DNA from: Streptomyces sp. NBC_01197
GTDB lineage: Bacteria; Actinomycetota; Actinomycetes; Streptomycetales; Streptomycetaceae
Assembly (NCBI RefSeq): GCF_036010505.1
Contig: NZ_CP108569.1
Span: 4,698,501 to 4,762,500 of the forward strand
Reading direction: 5' to 3'
Length of the DNA: 64,000 nucleotides
The stretch's first letter is position 1, and each line of letters starts with the position of its first letter. Below are positions 59,183 to 64,000 of the stretch, in pieces. Position numbers and translations under genes: made by a program. The notes under the pieces are model-generated. The model was not told the origin of the DNA. It made no database searches and worked only from the letters and a program-made list of their open reading frames with translations.

Positions 59183-60346
59183 ATGGACCGCCTCGCCAAC
59201 ACCGTGCGCCCCTACGCCTGGGGCTCGACCACCGCCATCCCGGCCCTCACCGGCACCGAGCCCACCGGCGAGCCGCAGGCCGAGATGTGGCTGGGCGCCC
59301 ACCCCGGAGCCCCGTCCCGCATCGACCGCGGTACGGGCGACCAGGCACTCTCGGCCGTCATCGAAGCGGACCCGGAGGCCGAACTGGGCGCGCCGGCGGT
59401 AGCGAAGTTCGGCCCGCGACTGCCCTTCCTGCTCAAAATCCTCGCGGCCGGAGCCCCGCTCTCCCTCCAGGTCCACCCCGACCTCGCCCAGGCGAAGGAG
59501 GGGTACGCGGACGAAGAGCGCCGCGGCGTCCCGGTCGACGCCCCGCACCGCAACTACAAGGACGCCAACCACAAGCCCGAACTCATCTGCGCGCTGACGC
59601 ACTTCGACGGCTTCTGCGGCTTCCGCGCACCCGCCGAATCGGCCGACCTGCTCGCTGCTCTCGACGTCGACTCGCTCAAGCCGTACGTGGACATCCTGCG
59701 CGCACACCCCGAGGAGGCGGCGCTGCGCGAGGTCCTGACGGCGGTCCTGTCCGCGGACCCCGCCGGGATGAAGGCCACGGTCACCGATGCCGCCGCCGCG
59801 GCCGAACGCCTCGGCGGCGCCCACGCCCCGTACGCCTCGATCGCCCACCACTACCCCGGCGACCCGGGCGTCATCGCCGCGATGCTGCTCAACCACGTAC
59901 AACTCCAGCCCGGCGAAGCACTGTTCCTCGGCGCCGGCATTCCGCACGCGTACCTCAACGGCCTCGGCGTCGAAATCATGGCGAACTCGGACAACGTGCT
60001 CCGCTGCGGTCTGACCCCGAAACACGTCGACGTCCCCGAACTGCTCCGTATCGTCCGCTTCGAGGCGACCGAACCCGGCATCCTGCGCCCGGAAGCGGCT
60101 CCGGACGGCGAGGAGCTGTACGAGACCCCGATCGACGAGTTCCGGCTCTCGCGCTACGTACGCCCCGAGGACACCCGCCCACTCCCGCTGCCCGCGGCCA
60201 CCCCGCAGATCCTGCTCTGCACGGCGGGCGCTCCCCGTGTGGGCGAACTCGCCCTGGCGCCGGGCCAGTCGGTGTTCGTCCCGGCGGGCGAGAACGTCAC
60301 CCTGAGCGGTACGGGGACGGTCTTTCGCGCCACTGTTGTCGCCTGA
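59183..60346 (+). CDS. manA: Mannose-6-phosphate isomerase, class I
   Basis: A 387-aa cupin enzyme converting fructose-6-phosphate to mannose-6-phosphate. Zinc ligands are in LSLQVHPD (Gln, His), HKPELICAL (Glu) and the IPHAYLNGLGVEIMANSDNV segment (His), with the catalytic Arg in VLRCGLTPKH. It starts MDRLANTVRPYAWGS, the usual N-terminus; the upstream frame from 59009 overlaps the SIS gene and was rejected. It is the first committed enzyme of the GDP-mannose route that continues with manB and manC in this window. Confidence 0.95.
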   Translation: MDRLANTVRPYAWGSTTAIPALTGTEPTGEPQAEMWLGAHPGAPSRIDRGTGDQALSAVIEADPEAELGAPAVAKFGPRLPFLLKILAAGAPLSLQVHPDLAQAKEGYADEERRGVPVDAPHRNYKDANHKPELICALTHFDGFCGFRAPAESADLLAALDVDSLKPYVDILRAHPEEAALREVLTAVLSADPAGMKATVTDAAAAAERLGGAHAPYASIAHHYPGDPGVIAAMLLNHVQLQPGEALFLGAGIPHAYLNGLGVEIMANSDNVLRCGLTPKHVDVPELLRIVRFEATEPGILRPEAAPDGEELYETPIDEFRLSRYVRPEDTRPLPLPAATPQILLCTAGAPRVGELALAPGQSVFVPAGENVTLSGTGTVFRATVVA

Positions 60347-60412
60347 TGCGACAATGTGCGGCCGTATAGCGGCACCAAGGCCGCGGCACCGACGAAGGGA
60401 ACACGTCCACCC

Positions 60413-61390
60413 ATGAGTGCGTCAGGTGGAACCAAGGCGATCGTGGCGGCGCTCGGCGCCAACCTCTCGATCGCGGTAGCGAAGTTCGTGGCGTTCCTCT
60501 TCAGTGGCTCGTCGTCGATGCTCGCCGAGAGCGTCCACTCACTCGCCGACTCGGGCAACCAGGGGCTGCTGCTCCTCGGCGGCAAGAAGGCCCAGCGCGA
60601 GGCAACCCCGCAACACCCCTTCGGCTACGGCCGCGAGCGCTACATCTACGCCTTCCTCGTCTCGATCGTGCTGTTCTCGGTCGGCGGGATGTTCGCGGTC
60701 TACGAGGGTTACGAGAAGGTCAAGCACCCGCACTCACTGGACAACTGGTACTGGCCGGTCGGCGTCCTGGTCTTCGCGCTCATCGCGGAGGGCTACTCCT
60801 TCCGTACGGCGATCAAGGAGTCCAACCAGACGCGAGGCACGCTCTCCTGGGCCCAGTTCATCCGCCGCGCCAAGGCGCCCGAACTTCCGGTGGTACTGCT
60901 GGAGGACTTCGGCGCACTGATCGGCCTGGTCCTCGCCCTGGCCGGCGTCGGACTGGCGGTGAGTACGGGCAACGGTGTCTGGGACGGCATCGGCACGCTG
61001 TGCATCGGCACCCTGCTCATCCTGATCGCGATCGTTCTGGCAGCTGAGACCAAATCCCTGCTCCTCGGTGAGGCGGCGGGCACCGAGGAGGTCGACAAGA
61101 TCAAGGAAGCGATCGTCGACCACGAGACCGTCACCTCCGTGATCCACATGCGGACGCTGCACCTCGGCCCCGAGGAACTCCTGGTGGCCGCCAAGATCGC
61201 GGTCCAGCACGACGACACGGCAGCGGAAGTGGCCCGCGCGATCAACGCCGCTGAGGCGCGCATCCGCGAAGCCGTCCCGATCGCCCGGGTGATCTATCTG
61301 GAACCGGACATCTACAGCGAGGCCGAGGCCGCGGCGGGCGAGGACCCGAAGGCGACCCCGGGCGGCCCGGCACCCGTACCGCACCACTGA
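60413..61390 (+). CDS. Cation diffusion facilitator (CDF) family transporter
   Basis: A 325-aa metal/proton antiporter. The first metal-site helix is AESVHSLADSGNQGLLLLGG (HxxxD), and the second conserved site is LEDFGALIGLVLALAG, with Asp in a modified position (E/D-x3). About six TM segments are seen, with a cytoplasmic C-terminal domain (about 225-305). It resembles the ZT_dimer-containing CDF proteins that export Zn or Fe; metal choice cannot be set. A GAAGGGA site is about 13 bases before the ATG at 60413. It follows manA by 66 bp, but a shared role is not evident. Confidence 0.88.
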   Translation: MSASGGTKAIVAALGANLSIAVAKFVAFLFSGSSSMLAESVHSLADSGNQGLLLLGGKKAQREATPQHPFGYGRERYIYAFLVSIVLFSVGGMFAVYEGYEKVKHPHSLDNWYWPVGVLVFALIAEGYSFRTAIKESNQTRGTLSWAQFIRRAKAPELPVVLLEDFGALIGLVLALAGVGLAVSTGNGVWDGIGTLCIGTLLILIAIVLAAETKSLLLGEAAGTEEVDKIKEAIVDHETVTSVIHMRTLHLGPEELLVAAKIAVQHDDTAAEVARAINAAEARIREAVPIARVIYLEPDIYSEAEAAAGEDPKATPGGPAPVPHH

Positions 61391-61718
61391 CGGGGACCGG
61401 ACCAGCGCGCGCTTCCCCGCCCGGCCACGGAAACGTTCCGACCAGCGTTCGGGGTACGTCCCGAGGTATCTCCCAGGGTACGGATTTCAGCCGGTACCCC
61501 CGGTGGGCTGGGGGCCGCTGGGCCGACCGGTGTAGATTCGACGTGAGCCAGACGTCGCTGCTGATGGCGGTCGGGCGGTCCGTTCTGCGGACCGGCCGAG
61601 GGAGAGAGGGCCTCCGACGGACTGCGCCGCGAGCGCTCGGGCATTCGTGTGCCTTTCCGCCCGTCGCCGCAGCATCCAGCCCGTACACCCTCGACCAACC
61701 TTCCGAGGAGCAGCTCGT
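61391..61718 (+). promoter_or_regulatory. 328-bp leader region upstream of ahcY
   Basis: No gene seen. It contains a 7-bp stem CGGTCCG/CGGACCG at 61576-61594 and a nearby weaker GAGG...CCTC pairing (61598-61614). S-adenosylhomocysteine riboswitches precede ahcY in some bacteria; I could not fit that consensus here, so the leader is recorded as structured but unassigned. A GAGGAG ribosome-binding site is at the end. Confidence 0.35.
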
Positions 61719-63176
61719 ATGACGACCGACGCCATCACCCAGGACTTCAAGGTCGCGGATCTTTCGCTGGCCGCCTTCGGGCGCAAGGAGATCACTCTCG
61801 CCGAGCACGAGATGCCGGGTCTGATGTCGATCCGCAAGGAGTACGCCGCGTCTCAGCCGCTGGCCGGCGCTCGTGTGACCGGTTCGCTGCACATGACGGT
61901 GCAGACGGCCGTACTGATCGAGACCCTGGTCGCTCTCGGCGCCGAGGTCCGCTGGGCCTCCTGCAACATCTTCTCCACCCAGGACCACGCCGCCGCGGCG
62001 ATCGCGGTCGGCCCGAAGGGCACCCCGGAGGCGCCTGCGGGCGTTCCGGTGTTCGCGTGGAAGGGCGAGAGCCTGGAGGAGTACTGGTGGTGCACGGAGC
62101 AGGCGCTGACCTGGCCGAACACCCCGACCGGCGGCCCGAACATGATCCTCGACGACGGCGGTGACGCCACCCTCCTGGTCCACAAGGGTGTCGAGTTCGA
62201 GAAGGCCGGCGCGGCCCCGGACCCGGCGACTGCGGACAGCGAGGAGTACAGCTACATCCTCAAGCTCCTCAACCGCACCCTGGGCGAGAACCCGCAGAAG
62301 TGGACGCAGCTGTCGTCCGAGATCCGCGGTGTCACCGAGGAGACGACGACCGGTGTGCACCGCCTGTACGAGATGCACCGTGACGGCACCCTCCTGTTCC
62401 CGGCGATCAACGTCAACGACGCTGTCACCAAGTCGAAGTTCGACAACAAGTACGGCTGCCGCCACTCGCTGATCGACGGCATCAACCGGGCCACCGACGT
62501 CCTGATCGGCGGCAAGGTCGCGGTCGTCTGCGGTTACGGCGATGTGGGCAAGGGCTGCGCGGAGTCGCTTCGCGGTCAGGGCGCCCGAGTGATCATCACC
62601 GAGATCGACCCGATCTGCGCTCTGCAGGCGGCGATGGACGGCTTCCAGGTCTCGACCCTGGACGACGTCGTGTCGATCGCGGACATCTTCGTCACCACGA
62701 CGGGTAACAAGGACATCATCATGGCCGCCGACATGGCCAAGATGAAGCACCAGGCCATCGTCGGGAACATCGGTCACTTCGACAACGAGATCGACATGGC
62801 CGGCCTGGCCCGAATCCCCGGGATCGTGCGGGACGAGGTCAAGCCGCAGGTCCACACCTGGACGTTCGCCGACGGCAAGGTCCTGATCGTGCTGTCCGAG
62901 GGGCGGCTGCTGAACCTGGGCAACGCGACGGGCCACCCGTCGTTCGTGATGTCGAACTCGTTCGCGGACCAGACTCTGGCCCAGATCGAGCTGTTCACCA
63001 AGCCCGCCGAGTACCCGACCGACGTGTACGTGCTGCCCAAGCACCTGGACGAGAAGGTCGCCCGCCTCCACCTCGAAGCCCTCGGCGTCAAGCTCACGAC
63101 GCTCCGTCCCGAGCAGGCCGCCTACATCGGCGTCCAGGTCGAGGGCCCGTACAAGTCGGACCACTACCGCTACTGA
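61719..63176 (+). CDS. ahcY: Adenosylhomocysteinase
   Basis: A 485-aa NAD-dependent enzyme that hydrolyses S-adenosylhomocysteine to adenosine and homocysteine, keeping methylation reactions going. Motifs: [28 protein letters not shown], the active-site [18 protein letters not shown], the NAD fold [15 protein letters not shown] and the C-terminal PYKSDHYRY whose Lys/Tyr contact NAD across the dimer. It carries the insert of about 40 residues (around [20 protein letters not shown]) found in actinobacterial and plant-type enzymes. Start at 61719 after GAGGAG. Confidence 0.97.
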   Translation: MTTDAITQDFKVADLSLAAFGRKEITLAEHEMPGLMSIRKEYAASQPLAGARVTGSLHMTVQTAVLIETLVALGAEVRWASCNIFSTQDHAAAAIAVGPKGTPEAPAGVPVFAWKGESLEEYWWCTEQALTWPNTPTGGPNMILDDGGDATLLVHKGVEFEKAGAAPDPATADSEEYSYILKLLNRTLGENPQKWTQLSSEIRGVTEETTTGVHRLYEMHRDGTLLFPAINVNDAVTKSKFDNKYGCRHSLIDGINRATDVLIGGKVAVVCGYGDVGKGCAESLRGQGARVIITEIDPICALQAAMDGFQVSTLDDVVSIADIFVTTTGNKDIIMAADMAKMKHQAIVGNIGHFDNEIDMAGLARIPGIVRDEVKPQVHTWTFADGKVLIVLSEGRLLNLGNATGHPSFVMSNSFADQTLAQIELFTKPAEYPTDVYVLPKHLDEKVARLHLEALGVKLTTLRPEQAAYIGVQVEGPYKSDHYRY

Positions 63177-63243
63177 GCCCACCGGTGCCGCTGGTGCGCA
63201 CGCACCGTCAGCAGCCGGCACAGCAGAAGCAGTAGGTACCAGA

Positions 63244-63274
63244 CAGGCCCCCGCACCCCCGTGTCGGGGGCCTG
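63244..63274 (+). terminator. Hairpin after ahcY
   Basis: A 10-bp stem CAGGCCCCCG/CGGGGGCCTG with an 11-base loop, 67 bp after the ahcY stop and 36 bp before the next start. Confidence 0.7.
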
Positions 63275-63309
63275 CCCCGTACCGGCTCTGGAAAGACCCC
63301 AAGGACCCC

Positions 63310-63924
63310 ATGCCCCGCGGCCGATATTCGCTCCACGATCTGCACGACCACACCCCCCTCGGTGAAGAACACTTCCACTGCGCGCCAGGCCCCTCCGGCT
63401 GGCGCTACGTCTCCCAGACCACTGCCCCCTCGGGCGACCACACGGGCTCCGTCGACCTGGCCATCGACGAACTCGGCCGCCCCATCCGCCTCGAACTCCA
63501 CTCCGCGAGCTGGCAGGTCCGCGGCGCGGCCATCGAAGGCGTCACCTGGGTCCGTACAGACCCCACGGGGGTTCATGCCACCGAAGGCAACGCCCCCGCT
63601 CATGCCTTCACCGGTACATCCCCCGCCTTCCTTGTCGCCATAACCCGACTGCTCGGCCTCACCCCCGGTTCCCCCGCCACACGCCTCCGTTTGGTCGCCT
63701 TCACCGACCCGGTCCTGGCCCCCCGCACCGTCGACCAGTCCTGGGCGCTACTGAAGAGTGAAGCGCATGCCACTGACAGTGACCCTCTAGTGGTGGACGA
63801 ATACCAGGTCAGCGCCCTGGACACCGGTGAGCAGTACGCGGTCCACATCGCCGGGGACGTGGTTATCGCGGCCCCTGGGATCGAGCTGGAACACCTGGAG
63901 ACGCCACCGTCGGTCTTCCACTGA
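63310..63924 (+). CDS. Hypothetical protein, unknown family
   Basis: A 204-aa soluble protein with no signal peptide or membrane segment. It starts MPRGRYSLHDLHDHTPLGEE and is rich in beta-forming segments (GWRYVSQTTAPSG, PIRLELHSASWQVRG, GEQYAVHIAGDVVIAAPGIE), suggesting a beta-barrel or sandwich that binds a hydrophobic or acyl ligand. I do not recognise the family. It has its own upstream region behind the ahcY terminator, with AAGACCCCAAGGACCCC as a weak ribosome-binding site. Codon use fits a real gene. Confidence 0.65.
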   Translation: MPRGRYSLHDLHDHTPLGEEHFHCAPGPSGWRYVSQTTAPSGDHTGSVDLAIDELGRPIRLELHSASWQVRGAAIEGVTWVRTDPTGVHATEGNAPAHAFTGTSPAFLVAITRLLGLTPGSPATRLRLVAFTDPVLAPRTVDQSWALLKSEAHATDSDPLVVDEYQVSALDTGEQYAVHIAGDVVIAAPGIELEHLETPPSVFH

Positions 63925-64000
63925 GCCGCAGCCCGTGACGACCCGTGGCAACGCAGGGCTGGGGTCGCAACCGCGATGTGCGTAGGACCCCGCTGAGCTG

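Noticed and set aside
61560..61718. S-adenosylhomocysteine riboswitch before ahcY
   Set aside because: Hairpins exist but I could not match the conserved core; a covariance-model search would decide it.
61242..63353. Minus-strand open frame of 703 codons opposite ahcY
   Set aside because: Shadow of ahcY, whose motifs are unmistakable on the plus strand.
1..64000. tRNA, rRNA or CRISPR array
   Set aside because: No cloverleaf with CCA-type end, rRNA-like stretch or regularly spaced repeat of 25-40 bp with unique spacers was noticed on either strand.

Overview
The window is high-G+C actinobacterial chromosome, almost certainly Streptomyces. The evidence is strong third-position GC, many GTG starts, whiB, five LytR-CpsA-Psr (LCP) proteins, a class-E sortase-type sorting signal, F420 biosynthesis genes and many starts that look leaderless. 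From memory (not checked here) the gene order follows the S. coelicolor region running from the hut genes through sigI, purKE, the LCP block and whiB to manB/manA and ahcY. The whiB-cofD-fbiB-manC-LCP and DUF3499-manB-SIS-manA parts also match the mycobacterial locus around Rv3255c-Rv3267. No rRNA, tRNA or CRISPR array was seen. Apart from one decayed insertion element and one permease remnant, it reads as core chromosome.

Layout. 0.1-5.6 kb: an RpiR-type regulator, a small membrane protein, a minus-strand cassette of roadblock-like and DUF4388-like signalling genes, and a PLP decarboxylase-like gene. 5.7-11.1 kb: histidine utilisation operon hutU - M20 amidohydrolase - hutF - hutI, behind a promoter overlapped by a perfect inverted repeat. 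11.3-13.5 kb: a SigB-type sigma factor divergent from its presumed anti-anti-sigma and anti-sigma partners. 13.6-17.9 kb: four co-oriented genes for secreted or wall-anchored proteins, two with LPxTG-like signals. 18-22.5 kb: POT peptide transporter, two-component system, GtrA protein. 22.7-28.4 kb: purK, purE, dipeptidase, UDP-glucose dehydrogenase and acyl-CoA dehydrogenase. 28.5-30.7 kb: a DUF5954 gene and a decayed IS4-type element with terminal repeats and an 11-bp target duplication; an intact tautomerase gene lies inside it.

30.7-42.9 kb is an envelope block: five LCP-type glycopolymer transferases, a thioesterase, a membrane glycosyltransferase, a half-length ANL protein (TIGR03089) and a PGRP-type amidase. 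43-49 kb: GDP-mannose pyrophosphorylase (manC), a HhH-GPD glycosylase, cofD-fbiB for coenzyme F420, a cysteine dioxygenase and whiB. 49-61.4 kb: a 1,276-residue membrane glycosyltransferase, a DUF5719 protein, a metallopeptidase-fold protein, DUF3499, phosphomannomutase (manB), a Trm112-like protein, a TobH-like SIS protein, phosphomannose isomerase (manA) and a cation-diffusion transporter. 61.7-64 kb: ahcY and an unknown gene.

Together manA, manB and manC make GDP-mannose from fructose-6-phosphate. UDP-glucose dehydrogenase makes UDP-glucuronate. The glycosyltransferases and LCP proteins could use such donors and attach finished polymers to peptidoglycan. The most unusual feature is the IS-bounded unit with a tautomerase cargo, inserted at the base of a transcription terminator.
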